A stretch of DNA of 64,000 nt from the NCBI GenBank assembly GCA_020025595.1, contig JAHHRV010000001.1, positions 248,001-312,000 of the forward strand, in the 5' to 3' direction. The DNA is from Oscillospiraceae bacterium (GTDB lineage Bacteria; Bacillota; Clostridia; Oscillospirales; Oscillospiraceae). A model generated the notes under the pieces. That model did not search any database and had not been told where the DNA came from. It was given only the letters and a program-made list of their open reading frames with translations. The translations under genes and the position numbers were made by a program. Position 1 is the first letter of the stretch. The number at the start of each line of letters is the position of its first letter. Of this stretch, positions 1 through 9,379 are shown piece after piece.

Positions 1-182
1 TCCAGAATTTCCTGAACCATGATGGAAATGTGCATACCTGCTGGGGTGGCACCGCGCTGGATCACATGCTCGATGGTATCGGCATACTTTTCGGGGTTAT
101 GCTCTTTATACTTTTCTTCAAAACGCTTGGGATGGGTGCCGGAGTAGTGCACCCGGCGCTTGTGGGGAGTTTGCTCTTCCAT
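1..182 (-). CDS. RsmH-like 16S rRNA methyltransferase, N-terminus only
   Basis: The first 60 codons of a gene that continues beyond the left edge of the window. The translation opens with a basic stretch (MEEQTPHKRRVHYSGTHPKR) and then reads MHISIMVQEIL, which resembles the beginning of the RsmH methyltransferase fold (typically H-x-x-V-M-x-x-E-x-L). Some clostridial RsmH-family proteins carry a similar basic leader. That family N4-methylates C1402 of 16S rRNA. A strong GGAGG lies 5 nt before the ATG. The gene follows the PLP decarboxylase by 40 bp on the same strand and is probably in its operon. The SAM-binding motifs are outside the window, so the identification rests on the N-terminus only. 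Confidence 0.5.
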   Translation of the reverse strand, partial: MEEQTPHKRRVHYSGTHPKRFEEKYKEHNPEKYADTIEHVIQRGATPAGMHISIMVQEIL

Positions 183-222
183 AGTGCCTCCTTTTCAGGT
201 CGTCTGTTTGTAAATGGACGGA

Positions 223-1557
223 TTATTTCAGCACATCTACTGTTTCGATTCCGTAATGTGCGAACAATTCCATGGCGGCCTCTTCGATCCGTTCGCCGGA
301 TACCGCAATGGGAATGGCGGGGGGGCACGCAACGGTGGGAGCACCGCAGATGCGCCCCAGTGCATCCTTTGCAGGAATTACTTCGTGAGGGGAGAATAAT
401 GCTTTGCGCACGGACACCAGCTGCTTTCCGTCTGCCAGAGGCAGGGATTGCGCAGCTCGCATTCCGGCGGTGTTTTTGCCCAGCACGGACACCAGACGGT
501 CAAGATCTGCCATCTGATTTTCCGGGGTCAGCATCAGCACCAGAAATTCGGGGTCTGCATATTCGCATTCCATGGAGTTTGTGCGCAGCAGATTCGCAAG
601 CTCCGTTCCGGTCTGACCGGCACCTGCACAGATGGTGATGCGCAGCGGGTCGGAATCTGTCACCTGCCAGCCATTTTCGATGAGTGCCTGACGGGCTGAC
701 CGAATCGAATCGGCAGCTTCTTTCAGCCGCCGGGGGTAGTCTTCAGACAGATAACGGTTGCAGCGATCCAAAGATGCAAGAACCAGATAGGAAGGGCTGG
801 TGGAACCGAACAGCGCCATGGCAGCTTTCGCATTTTCACGCATGGCGGCAGGAGCATTCCGGCTCAGGTGCAGGTAAGCACCTCCCGTTAGAACAGGGAG
901 GGTTTTGTGAGCGGAGTCACAGCAAATATCAGCCCCCAGATTCAGAGGATGCCGGGAGGGGCTGAGAAAATGCAGATAGGCACCGTGGGCATTGTCCACG
1001 GCAAGAATCGTACCGTGCCGGTGACAGACTTCGGAAAGTCCGGCGATATCGGCAATGCCGCCCAGATAATCAGGACTAGTAAGATACACGGCAGCCGGAG
1101 GCACAGGCAGGCTATTCAGTGTCTGCTCCAAAGATTCAGCAGAAATGGGGCAGCCGCACAGAGACTGGCTTTTTCCCTCAGGCCACAACCAGACTACTTC
1201 AAAATCAAGCAAAGCTGCTGCATACACGAAAGCCTTATGGACATTTCTCGCAGCAACGATCACGGGAGCGGTTCCTTCCGGGCGATTGGTCAGCGCCAGA
1301 TACAGCATGGCCCGGATGCACTGGCTGGAGCCTTCGGTGGAAAATACCGTTCTGCCGGAGCTAAAGAGCATGGTCGCATTTTCTTCGCTCCGAGCGATGA
1401 TTCCCTCTGCTTCATAGAGGGAATCTGCTCCGGAAACCTCCGTCAGATCCCAGGGCTCGCAGCCTAAAAATGCGTGACCCTTGTGACCGGGCATATGAAA
1501 CCGGGTGATGCCGGTGGACTGATAATGCTGCAGAAAATCACAGATCGGTGTTTCCAT
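223..1557 (-). CDS. Orn/Lys/Arg decarboxylase family PLP enzyme
   Basis: A 444-residue PLP-dependent decarboxylase of fold type I. It has the family's HMPGHKG substrate/phosphate motif (residues 21-27), the cofactor Asp-Ala-His segment VDNAHG (about 187-192), and the Schiff-base lysine in SAHKTLPVLTGG (K218). The family makes polyamines (cadaverine, putrescine, agmatine) from basic amino acids; the exact substrate cannot be read here. It lacks the N-terminal wing domain of the long E. coli enzymes, so it is the short Gram-positive form. The ATG at 1557 was chosen because AGAGGA precedes it and the maturase gene stops 2 nt upstream, indicating translational coupling; an upstream in-frame start would overlap that gene. 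It is the third gene after SCIFF on this strand. Confidence 0.85.
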   Translation of the reverse strand: METPICDFLQHYQSTGITRFHMPGHKGHAFLGCEPWDLTEVSGADSLYEAEGIIARSEENATMLFSSGRTVFSTEGSSQCIRAMLYLALTNRPEGTAPVIVAARNVHKAFVYAAALLDFEVVWLWPEGKSQSLCGCPISAESLEQTLNSLPVPPAAVYLTSPDYLGGIADIAGLSEVCHRHGTILAVDNAHGAYLHFLSPSRHPLNLGADICCDSAHKTLPVLTGGAYLHLSRNAPAAMRENAKAAMALFGSTSPSYLVLASLDRCNRYLSEDYPRRLKEAADSIRSARQALIENGWQVTDSDPLRITICAGAGQTGTELANLLRTNSMECEYADPEFLVLMLTPENQMADLDRLVSVLGKNTAGMRAAQSLPLADGKQLVSVRKALFSPHEVIPAKDALGRICGAPTVACPPAIPIAVSGERIEEAAMELFAHYGIETVDVLK

Positions 1558-1559
1558 GA

Positions 1560-2945
1560 TCAGTCCTCTTTTTCGGCCTCCTCGGCAACCTTCATCATGA
1601 TGGCACATTCAATACGCTTGCGGAACAGCTCACAGCCGGGCTCGTAAACGCCGCGGATAGAGCCGGTTGCGTGCATTGCATTGGCAGCACAGCCGCCGGA
1701 GCAGTACAGCTTTGCCCAGCAGTCAGCGCACTCGGGACGGGCATAGGCGTTGCAGCTGCGGAACTCTTCACGCAGCTCGGTGTTGGTGACACCGTTCCAC
1801 ACATCGCCCAGCTTGTACTTTTCCTCGCCGACGAACTGGTGGCAGGGATACAGGTCGCCCCAGGGGGTGACAGCCATGTACTCGGTTCCGGAACCGCAGC
1901 CGGAGATGCGCTTGTACACGCAGGGGCCGCCGGTCAGATCCAGCATATAGTGGTAGAAGGTGATGGGCTTGCCTTCCTTCTTGCGGCGCAGCATATCCTT
2001 TGCCAGGATTTCATACTGCTCCTTGACGATCTCCAGATCCTCAGCAGTCAGCTCGGCAGGATCGCCGGGTGCGCAGACAACAGGCTCCATGCTCAGCTCG
2101 GTGAAGCCCAGATCAGCCATGTGGAAAACATCGTTGGTGAAGTCGGGGTTGGCGTGGGTGAAGGTGCCGCGCATATAGTATTCCTTGCCACCGCGGGCAG
2201 CCACCAGCTTCTGGAACTTGGGCACGATGCGGTCGTAGCTGCCGTGGCCTGCGTAGTCCACACGGGTGCGGTCGTTGATTTCCTTACGGCCGTCCAGAGA
2301 CAGGACCACATTGCTCATCTCGCGGTTGGCAAAGTCGATCACATCGTCATTGATGTTCATACCGTTGGTGGTCAGGGTGAAGCGGAAGTTCTTGCCACGC
2401 TCTTTTTCAACGCTGCGGGCGTACTGAACCAGCTGCTTTACGACCTCCCAGTTCATCAGAGGCTCGCCGCCGAAGAAGTCGACCTCCAGATTTCTGCGGT
2501 GGCCGGAGTGATCCATCAAAAAGTCCAGAGCCTGCTTGCCCACTTCAAAGCTCATCAGAGCCCGTTCACCGTGGTACTTGCCCTGGCTTGCGAAGCAGTA
2601 GGAGCAGTTGAGGTTGCAGGTGTGAGCAACATGCAGACATAGAGCCTTGACCACATCACCGGAACGCTCCTTAAAGGTGCCTGCCATATCGGCGAAGGTA
2701 TCAGGGGTAAAGAGCTTGCCGGCATCCTTCAGAGCCTGAACATCATCGATGTACTCCCGGACTTCCGGCTCGGTCACATCGTCACGGTGACCGTACTTTT
2801 TCATGATAGCATCTACGATTTCATCGGCAGTGTGATCTTCAAACATGGCGATGATATCATAGCCTACCTCGTCAACTACATGGATCGAACCGGAATAGCA
2901 GTCCAGGACGATGTTGTAGCCATTCAATTTATACTGATGTACCAT
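1560..2945 (-). CDS. scfB: SCIFF peptide maturase (radical SAM/SPASM)
   Basis: A 461-residue radical SAM enzyme that forms thioether cross-links between Cys and other residues of the SCIFF precursor (ranthipeptide maturation; the characterised homologue is CteB). An N-terminal PqqD-like peptide-recognition region (residues 1-90) is followed by the CxxxCxxC cluster C110-C114-C117 in CNLNCSYC, a GGEP motif, and a Cys-rich C-terminal SPASM region (GCGSGTEY, ARPECADCWAKLYCSGGC) that binds auxiliary [4Fe-4S] clusters. The ATG at 2945 was chosen because GGAGG lies just upstream and the family begins MxHxYKxNGYNIVLD; longer starts run into the terminator. It lies immediately downstream of the peptide gene, separated by an intrinsic terminator at 2978-3005. 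Confidence 0.95.
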   Translation of the reverse strand: MVHQYKLNGYNIVLDCYSGSIHVVDEVGYDIIAMFEDHTADEIVDAIMKKYGHRDDVTEPEVREYIDDVQALKDAGKLFTPDTFADMAGTFKERSGDVVKALCLHVAHTCNLNCSYCFASQGKYHGERALMSFEVGKQALDFLMDHSGHRRNLEVDFFGGEPLMNWEVVKQLVQYARSVEKERGKNFRFTLTTNGMNINDDVIDFANREMSNVVLSLDGRKEINDRTRVDYAGHGSYDRIVPKFQKLVAARGGKEYYMRGTFTHANPDFTNDVFHMADLGFTELSMEPVVCAPGDPAELTAEDLEIVKEQYEILAKDMLRRKKEGKPITFYHYMLDLTGGPCVYKRISGCGSGTEYMAVTPWGDLYPCHQFVGEEKYKLGDVWNGVTNTELREEFRSCNAYARPECADCWAKLYCSGGCAANAMHATGSIRGVYEPGCELFRKRIECAIMMKVAEEAEKED

Positions 2946-2977
2946 AAAAGGTCCTCCATTAGCGTGTTTTGATACAT

Positions 2978-3005
2978 AAAAAAGTGCCACCTGAAACGGT
3001 GGCAC
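2978..3005 (-). terminator. intrinsic terminator between SCIFF and its maturase
   Basis: Read on the minus strand, GGTGCCACC pairs with GGTGGCAC around a short loop and is followed by six T. It ends the SCIFF transcript but should leak into the maturase, giving much more peptide than enzyme. Confidence 0.8.
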
Positions 3006-3025
3006 CTTTCATTGGTCTCGAATGC

Positions 3026-3172
3026 TTACTTTTCAGTATTTTCGCACTTCTGGTTGGCAACACCGCAGCTGGTCTTGCAAGCAGACTGGCAGGAGGTCTG
3101 GCACTCACCGCAGCCGCCGTTCTTTGCGCTCTGGCACAGGTTACGAGTCTCAAGAGTCTTGATCTTTTCCAT
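3026..3172 (-). CDS. scfA: SCIFF ranthipeptide precursor, 48 aa
   Basis: A short gene for a 48-residue ribosomally made peptide, starting MEKIKTLETRNLC and ending KCENTEK. It has seven cysteines in total, six of them in the conserved block from GGCGEC through CQTSCQSACKTSC, which matches the 'six cysteines in forty-five residues' family nearly universal in Clostridia. The N-terminal IKTL segment is the recognition leader for the maturase encoded next door. The ATG at 3172 is preceded by GGAG. The biological role of SCIFF is not settled; quorum-type or redox roles have been proposed. Identification is secure from sequence and from adjacency to scfB. Confidence 0.95.
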   Translation of the reverse strand: MEKIKTLETRNLCQSAKNGGCGECQTSCQSACKTSCGVANQKCENTEK

Positions 3173-3410
3173 GATAAAATCTCCAATCTATTCAATATTG
3201 TGTTTTTCAATAATTCGTTGGAATATATGATTCCATTTAACAGAGAAATTCTAACATATACAGGGGCAAATGTCAACAGATCACAATGGAAATGGTTTTA
3301 TATGCAGAATGGATATTTGCAGGTTTTTCTGCAGCCGACTACGGTGCCATTCATCGCAATAGCACCAAAGTCCGTATTTTCCGAAAAAGAACGGGCAAAG
3401 GCCGAACGGA

Positions 3411-5279
3411 TTATTCTCCAATGGTCGGCTGATAGTTTTTCACCGCTTCTTCATAGGCGCTGAAGGGAACGGTATCTACCAGAGTCTCCCAGGGAAGCTT
3501 CTGGTCGATCTGGCAGCTGGGGAAGCAATGGCGAATCAAAGCGCACAGGTACTGGGCTTTTTCTGCCATTTTTCCGCTTCTGAGAACATCTTTATAGGGG
3601 AAAGAACTGTCGTTTCCCAGGTACAGATTTTCCAGGATCCGTGCCCGGTCCTCTTCGGGGAAGGTTCGGGAGTAGGAGTCCAGGAAGCTGACTTCTTCCA
3701 TGGGAATATCCGACGAAGCGGTGTAGGTGCTGTCCCAGAACATCATGCCGTCCTCACCCACATAGCTGTAAACATAGGCATCCTTCGCCGGGGCAAAGCT
3801 CATCCAGTAGGGAAGATAGGGCATATTGTCTTTTTTTGCACACTCGTTGATCCGTGATTCCATCATGTGCATAAATTCGTGTACCATGGTGGCGCGGAAT
3901 TCGTTAGGCGTATCGGCGTAGTTCAGGTCTGTGGCGAGAACCTGGCGCTCACCCAGGGTAGAGGTAAATGCGCAGACAGGGGGCTGACCGTCCCGGGTGG
4001 AGGAAATGGTTCCGGTCAGATATACCTCCAGCTGATCGGTGCCGGCGGGCAGCATTTCCCGGAACAGTCCTGCAGGAAGCTCCTGAGTCAGGCGGCTGAT
4101 GTGGGCAAGGCCCAGATGCAGCAGAAGAGGATCGCTGCAGGGCTCGGAGGCATAGCCTGAGTCAGCGCTGCCGTTAAAACGGGTCCCGTCCTCTCCATAG
4201 AAGATCTTCATTCCTGTTTTCTGTTCAATGTCGGCTGAGAGAGTCCGATTGGCTTCGTCCAGCTGGTCTTGTGTCAACGCTTTGCCGGTATCGCCATCGG
4301 GTCGGGCAGAGCTGGGGGACCAGAGGTACAGTGTTCCGGGCTGCTTTTGCTCGGCATAGACCACCTTATCACCGCAGATGGCGGCGGTCCAGAGGTAATC
4401 CGTAGGCAGACGCCAGTAGGTTCCCTGCTCCAGATCCCAGAAAAGCAGACCGGTGTCCAGCTCATAAAACAGGGCGTAGTTCTTAGTGGAGGCAAGAACG
4501 GTGAGGTTGTTTTGAGGCAGGACATAAACGCTGTCGGTGTTGGGGTTTCGCAGGTAAGTCCCGTCTGAACCGTAGTAAGCCTGATAATAGTTTCCACGGA
4601 TGGGGTAATAGGCATCAGCCACAGGCGGCTGCTCGCCGACAAATTCTCCACTGTCCATATTCAGCCATCTGTGGATCATTCTGCCGTCAGCATCGTAGTA
4701 TTCCACAAGGCACTGGTTATCCTGTGCAGTTGCAATGGCAGTGGGCTCCAAACCGTCCGGAAGATGCTGGCGCTTTTCCTCCCGGGTGGCAAGGGAAAGC
4801 TGCACAATGTCAAAGTTTTCATCGATGCCATAATAGCAGCCGTCCGGCTGAATTTCACCCCGGGGCAGTTCCTTGCTGCTGCGGGTCCAGAACGTTTCAA
4901 GCTTTTCCGAAAAAACAGTCAGATCCATGCTGTTCCAGTCCTGCACAGCGATGCCGCCGGGAAACGCAAACACATCATAGCCCATAAATTCCAGAGTATG
5001 CTCCCCGAGAACCTGCTGTGCGGCAAGATCAACGGAGACAAGCTTCTGGTGATCGTCCGGACCGATAACGGTTGCAACGCAGAAAGTATCTGTGCAGGAA
5101 AGTGCGGAAATTCTTCCGTTTGTCGTCAAAATCTCAGCTGGCTGGGCAGCTTCCGGCGCAGATGATGCGGTGGTGATTTCAGAAGAAACTGCCGATGGGG
5201 CAGTTGTAGAGCCAGGCTGCTGCTGACATCCCGCCAAAATAAAAAGGAGAGATAAAACAACGCAGATTGTCCGTTTCAT
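3411..5279 (-). CDS. putative zinc-metallopeptidase-like lipoprotein
   Basis: A 622-residue secreted protein beginning MKRTICVVLSLLFILAGC, a signal peptide with lipobox LAGC, so it should be lipid-anchored on the outer face of the membrane. A Ser/Thr/Ala-rich linker follows, then a middle region with several W/G-containing repeats that looks like a beta-propeller (inference), and a C-terminal region with HEFMH (about residue 466), the HEXXH zinc motif, followed by MMESRINE, whose glutamate could be the third ligand. I do not recognise a named family. The ATG at 5279 was chosen over an upstream one because GAAAGGAATG precedes it and the signal peptide then starts correctly. It stands alone between scfA and nrdB. 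Confidence 0.7.
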   Translation of the reverse strand: MKRTICVVLSLLFILAGCQQQPGSTTAPSAVSSEITTASSAPEAAQPAEILTTNGRISALSCTDTFCVATVIGPDDHQKLVSVDLAAQQVLGEHTLEFMGYDVFAFPGGIAVQDWNSMDLTVFSEKLETFWTRSSKELPRGEIQPDGCYYGIDENFDIVQLSLATREEKRQHLPDGLEPTAIATAQDNQCLVEYYDADGRMIHRWLNMDSGEFVGEQPPVADAYYPIRGNYYQAYYGSDGTYLRNPNTDSVYVLPQNNLTVLASTKNYALFYELDTGLLFWDLEQGTYWRLPTDYLWTAAICGDKVVYAEQKQPGTLYLWSPSSARPDGDTGKALTQDQLDEANRTLSADIEQKTGMKIFYGEDGTRFNGSADSGYASEPCSDPLLLHLGLAHISRLTQELPAGLFREMLPAGTDQLEVYLTGTISSTRDGQPPVCAFTSTLGERQVLATDLNYADTPNEFRATMVHEFMHMMESRINECAKKDNMPYLPYWMSFAPAKDAYVYSYVGEDGMMFWDSTYTASSDIPMEEVSFLDSYSRTFPEEDRARILENLYLGNDSSFPYKDVLRSGKMAEKAQYLCALIRHCFPSCQIDQKLPWETLVDTVPFSAYEEAVKNYQPTIGE

Positions 5280-5372
5280 GGGTTCGTCATTCCTTTCATA
5301 AGACAAATGATAAAATGATACTACCATAAATTATGGGACTTATCATGAATTACCTGTAAAAACAGACGGGGG

Positions 5373-5415
5373 AAAAAACTTCCTCCGACTCAGGCAAGCC
5401 TACATCGGAGGAAGT
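5373..5415 (-). terminator. terminator of the nrdAB operon
   Basis: An 11-bp inverted repeat (ACTTCCTCCGA / TCGGAGGAAGT) on the minus strand, followed by six T, 13 bp after the nrdB stop. Confidence 0.85.
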
Positions 5416-5427
5416 GCTGATGTTATT

Positions 5428-6471
5428 TTACAGATCATCCACAAGAGCACTGCTTTTTGCGTAGGCAGTACTTCTGGCTTCAAAAAAGTCTGTTTTGATT
5501 ATGTTTGCGTTGGAAAACTGGCTGACCCAGGACATACTGTCGGGCTCTTTATCGTGACCTTCGTAAATCGGGGCAAAGCCCAGATTCTGGCAGCGCAGAT
5601 TGCCCAGATACTGGATATAGTCTGTGACCATGGTTCGGTTCAGACCCTGGATATCATCGCCGATGACATAGTGTCCCCAGCGGATCTCCTGCTCGCAGCC
5701 TTCACGAATCATCGCCCGGTAGTTGTCCACAAGCTCCTGGGTAAAAAGTTCAGGGCTTTCCTGCTTCAGCTCCAGCAGAATGTTACGGAACAGCCACAGG
5801 TGGGTGTTCTCATCCCGATTGATATAGCGGATTTCCTGGACGCTGCCCGGCATCCGCTGATTCCGGCCCAGATTGTAAAAGAACATAAAACCGCTGTAGA
5901 AATAGATGCCCTCCAGAATGTAGTTGGCAACCAGAGTGCGCACCAGCGTTTCGGGAGACTGGTCCTTCTGAAATTCGTTGTAAAGATTTCCGATGAATTC
6001 GTTTCGCTCCAACAGATGCGGATCATCCTTCCACTGGTACAGCACGGCGTTGCGCTCCTGAGGCTCGCAGATGGTGTCGAGCATATAGCTGTAGCTCTGG
6101 CTGTGCACGGCCTCCTGAAAGGTCTGGATGGCAAGACACAAATTGATCTCGTTGGCGGTGATATACGCACCAATTTGCGGAAGGTTTGCAGACTGGATGC
6201 TGTCCAGAAAAATCAGAAAAGACAGAATCTTGTCATAGGCACGGCGCTCGGCCTCCGGCAGGTGGCGGTAGCCCTTGATATCGGCGCCCAGATTGATTTC
6301 CTCCGGAATCCAGAAGTTGTTCATGGCCTGACGGTACCAGTCGCTGACCCATTCATACTTCATGTTGTTGAAATCATTGAGGTTTGTGGTGTTGCCGCCG
6401 ATCATGCGGCGCAGCCGCACTTCCGTATCGCCGGCGGGATTGAACAGTGGTTTTTTATTTAATGTATTCAT
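5428..6471 (-). CDS. nrdB: class I ribonucleotide reductase beta subunit
   Basis: The 347-residue radical-generating subunit of oxygen-dependent ribonucleotide reductase. All metal ligands of the ferritin-like fold are visible: D90, E120 and H123 in FQEAVHSQSY, E187, E221 and H224 in DENTHLWLF. The radical tyrosine is Y127, four residues after H123, as in Y122 of E. coli NrdB. It therefore looks like a canonical Tyr-radical enzyme, though metal identity (Fe or Mn) cannot be read. It partners with NrdA, encoded 9 bp upstream in the same operon. An aerobic-type enzyme in an otherwise strict anaerobe suggests use during micro-oxic exposure (inference). Confidence 0.95.
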   Translation of the reverse strand: MNTLNKKPLFNPAGDTEVRLRRMIGGNTTNLNDFNNMKYEWVSDWYRQAMNNFWIPEEINLGADIKGYRHLPEAERRAYDKILSFLIFLDSIQSANLPQIGAYITANEINLCLAIQTFQEAVHSQSYSYMLDTICEPQERNAVLYQWKDDPHLLERNEFIGNLYNEFQKDQSPETLVRTLVANYILEGIYFYSGFMFFYNLGRNQRMPGSVQEIRYINRDENTHLWLFRNILLELKQESPELFTQELVDNYRAMIREGCEQEIRWGHYVIGDDIQGLNRTMVTDYIQYLGNLRCQNLGFAPIYEGHDKEPDSMSWVSQFSNANIIKTDFFEARSTAYAKSSALVDDL

Positions 6472-6480
6472 AGTATCTCC

Positions 6481-9012
6481 TTATGAGGAACAGACCTCGC
6501 ACTCTTCTACTTCCAGGCTCTTGGAACGGATGTAGTAAATGGTTTTGACACCCTGCTCCCATGCCAGAAGGTATAGCTTCAGCACCTGGCGGAAGGTATA
6601 TTCGTTGGTGATATAAAGGTTCATGCTCTGAGCCTGGTCGATGTACTTTTGGCGAATGCCGCAGGCTCTGATGGACCAGGTCTGGTCGATGAGATGCGCA
6701 TTTTTATAGTACCAGAAGGTCTTCATGGACAGCTCGGGGGCCACTCTGGGGACAAGCCCGTTTTTCTTTTCTTCCAGGAAATAGCGGCTCATGATGGGGT
6801 CGAGGCCGGCGGTGGTGCCTGCAATCATGCTGGTGCTGCTGGTGGGAGCGATTGCCATCAGATAGCCGTTACGCAGGCCGTGTTCCATCACATCCGCACG
6901 AAGCGCAGCCCAACGGCCGTCGGTGAGAGAACGCTCATCGAAATATGCGCCGCTCTGCCACAGACTGCCGTCAAAGTAGGGATATGCGCCCTTTTCCTTG
7001 GCAATGCGGCAGCTTGCCTGAATGGCGGCATAGTGAATGTCGGAAAACACCTTTTCTGCAAAATCCAGATGCTGCTGGCTTTCCCAGGAAATGCCGTGCT
7101 TTGCCAGCATATGGTGGTAGCCGCTGATGCCCAGGCCGATGGGGCGGTAGTTCTGGTTGTTGATTTTTGCGTAGGGGACAGGGAAGAAGTTCAGGTCGAT
7201 TACATTATCCAGAGCCCGTACAGCGCTTTCTGTGATGAACTGCAGAGCCTGCTGATCTTCCAGATCGATATTTCCCAGGGAAAGGCTTGCCAGATTGCAC
7301 ACCACAAATTCACCGGGCTTGGTGATGTTCACGACGACGGTTTCGCCGTCGATCTGCTGAATGGATTCTTCCACCTGAGAGATGGCTTCCATATTCTGTG
7401 CAATTTCTGTGCAAAGATTGCTGCAATAGATGATTCCGCGGTTGCGGTTGGGATTTGCACGGTTCACGATATCCCGGTTGAAAGCGAAGGGCGTGCCGGT
7501 TTCAACAGCGCTTTTGATAATGAGTCGAATAATTTCCTTGATGGAAATGACCCGCTTATGGATGCGACTGTCGCGAACGCAGTCCAGATATTTCCGTGTC
7601 CATTCGTCACCGTAGCAGTCTTCCAGCGCGTAGCCTTTGACGGTCAGAATCTCGTGGGGGCACATCAGATACCAGTCACCCTCCAGATTGTCCCGGGCCT
7701 GCTCCCAGAAGTAGTCGGGGTAGCACACGGCAGGGAATACATCGTGGGCTTTCATCCGGTCGTCGCCGTTGTTGGTTCGCAGATTCAGAAATTCCGGAAG
7801 ATCCCGGTGCCATGCATCCAGATATACGGCAACAGCGCCCTGGCGCATACCCAGCTGATCCACAGCAACAGCAGTATCATTTACCAGACGAATCCAGCGG
7901 ATGACACCGCCTGCGGCGCCTTCATAGCCCCGGATGGTGCTGCCGGTGGCACGCACCTTTCCAAAGTACATACCCATTCCACCGCCGAACTTGCTGACCT
8001 TGGCAAAGTTGTCAATGCTGCGGTAGATTCCGTCTAAGCTGTCGGGGACGGTGTCGATAAAGCAGGAGGAAAGCTGGTGGTGGGGCTTTCGTGCGTTGGA
8101 GAGGGTAGGCGTTGCCATGGTCACCTGCAGCAGGCTGAGCATATCGTAAAACCGGCGGACCCAGTCGTTTCGATTGACTTTTTCCGGCATGGCAAGGTGC
8201 ATGGCGATGCCCAGGAACATTTCCTGAGGTGTCTCCATGGGAATACCCTGACCGGTGCGGATGACATAGCGCTCCAGCAGCAGGGAAAGTCCGGAATAGT
8301 TAAACAGGTTGTTCCGCTCCGGGCAGATCCAGGATGCAAACAGCTCGATTTCCTGCTGAGAGTAGGCTTTCAGAATATAGTCTCCGTAAAGTCCCTGTTC
8401 AGTGAGATATACCAGTTTTTCATAAAAGCCTGTGATGTGGCAGCGTTCCAGCGTTTTGGCAAGGTTGAGATCGAACCGCAGCATCAGAAGCCGTGCGGCA
8501 ATATTCTCCCAGCGGGGAGCTTCCTGGGTGGTTCGCTCCACTGCGGCCTTGATGAGCATATCCAGCTTTTCCTTGGCAGAAAGTCCGGGCTTTGCAAGGG
8601 CCTGAAATTTGGTGTACAGCAGCTCTAAATCATAACATTCTTCGGAAAACTGGCGCTGGATATCGCCCAATACACCGCGCAGCTCAGGAATCTCCGGAAT
8701 CAGAGCCAGAATGTCGGAGCGGGAACGGCGCTTTTTGGCGTGCTGGTCCCGGTAGAGAATGTAACTCTTCATTTCCTGATAGTAATTTGCCTCCATCAGG
8801 GTCTGCTCCACCAGATCCTGAATCTCTTCCACAGAAACCGAGGACTGGTCTGCAACCAGAGCCTGAATTTTTCCTTCTACTCGGGCAAGCAGCCGATCAC
8901 ATTCTTCCTGCGCAAGGGGCTTTCCGGTGCTTTGAAAGACCAGGGTGATGGCTCGCCTGATTTTATCCGGCTGGTAGGGTTCGGGCTGGCCGGTGCGTTT
9001 GATAATCCACAT
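6481..9012 (-). CDS. nrdA: class I ribonucleotide reductase alpha subunit
   Basis: The 843-residue catalytic subunit reducing ribonucleoside diphosphates. An N-terminal ATP-cone (residues 1-95, WIIKRTGQPEPYQPDKIRRA) gives dATP/ATP overall regulation. The finger loop NLCTEI (about residue 534) carries the Asn-Cys-Glu triad with the thiyl-radical cysteine, SSCFIDT carries a redox cysteine, and the tail ends ECEVCSS, the CxxC pair re-reduced by thioredoxin. The ATG at 9012 is preferred because GGAGGA lies 8 nt upstream; a start at 9048 would sit inside the NrdR-box region and lacks a good ribosome site. nrdB follows after 9 bp. Confidence 0.95.
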   Translation of the reverse strand: MWIIKRTGQPEPYQPDKIRRAITLVFQSTGKPLAQEECDRLLARVEGKIQALVADQSSVSVEEIQDLVEQTLMEANYYQEMKSYILYRDQHAKKRRSRSDILALIPEIPELRGVLGDIQRQFSEECYDLELLYTKFQALAKPGLSAKEKLDMLIKAAVERTTQEAPRWENIAARLLMLRFDLNLAKTLERCHITGFYEKLVYLTEQGLYGDYILKAYSQQEIELFASWICPERNNLFNYSGLSLLLERYVIRTGQGIPMETPQEMFLGIAMHLAMPEKVNRNDWVRRFYDMLSLLQVTMATPTLSNARKPHHQLSSCFIDTVPDSLDGIYRSIDNFAKVSKFGGGMGMYFGKVRATGSTIRGYEGAAGGVIRWIRLVNDTAVAVDQLGMRQGAVAVYLDAWHRDLPEFLNLRTNNGDDRMKAHDVFPAVCYPDYFWEQARDNLEGDWYLMCPHEILTVKGYALEDCYGDEWTRKYLDCVRDSRIHKRVISIKEIIRLIIKSAVETGTPFAFNRDIVNRANPNRNRGIIYCSNLCTEIAQNMEAISQVEESIQQIDGETVVVNITKPGEFVVCNLASLSLGNIDLEDQQALQFITESAVRALDNVIDLNFFPVPYAKINNQNYRPIGLGISGYHHMLAKHGISWESQQHLDFAEKVFSDIHYAAIQASCRIAKEKGAYPYFDGSLWQSGAYFDERSLTDGRWAALRADVMEHGLRNGYLMAIAPTSSTSMIAGTTAGLDPIMSRYFLEEKKNGLVPRVAPELSMKTFWYYKNAHLIDQTWSIRACGIRQKYIDQAQSMNLYITNEYTFRQVLKLYLLAWEQGVKTIYYIRSKSLEVEECEVCSS

Positions 9013-9028
9013 ATATTTTTCCTCCGAA

Positions 9029-9076
9029 GGACAAAATGTTGTATTCATGAATTTATGCTAACACAAGATATTGTGG
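9029..9076 (-). promoter_or_regulatory. tandem NrdR boxes upstream of nrdA
   Basis: ACACAAGATATTGTGG at 9061-9076 matches the NrdR consensus (ACACWATATATWGTGT) at 14 of 16 positions. A weaker copy at 9029-9044 (11 of 16) starts exactly 32 bp away, the usual three-turn spacing for NrdR pairs. NrdR represses ribonucleotide reductase genes; nrdR itself is not in the window. Confidence 0.6.
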
Positions 9077-9379
9077 TATTCAAGTAAACAAATATTAAGG
9101 TTAGCGGATATTGCAGTACGGGCAGGGGAATGCGAAAGTATAATTTTGCATTTCCTACTGTCAACGGCTTTGATGCAAAATCGGACGGAATGGACAGAAT
9201 TTTATAATAAAAATACCGATAAAAATAGAACGATTTGTGCATTTATACCAAATGAGATGGGGTTTTATGGACACTCCGTTTATAGAAAAGTCAAAAACTG
9301 GATGATATAATGTGCATATATCAAGCGATCGCACAGCTGCCCTTTATTCGCTCGGTAAAACAATGAGGAGGAAATAATC
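9077..9379. other. intergenic region with hydCBA promoter
   Basis: No gene is supported here. An extended -10 element, TGATATAAT at 9303-9311, with only a weak -35, is the likely start point for hydCBA. The short open frame across 9071-9310 has no ribosome site and no recognisable content. Confidence 0.45.

Noticed and set aside
9013..9048. An upstream start for nrdA (MNTTF...)
   Set aside because: It overlaps an NrdR box and has no Shine-Dalgarno; ATG 9012 has GGAGGA at good spacing.
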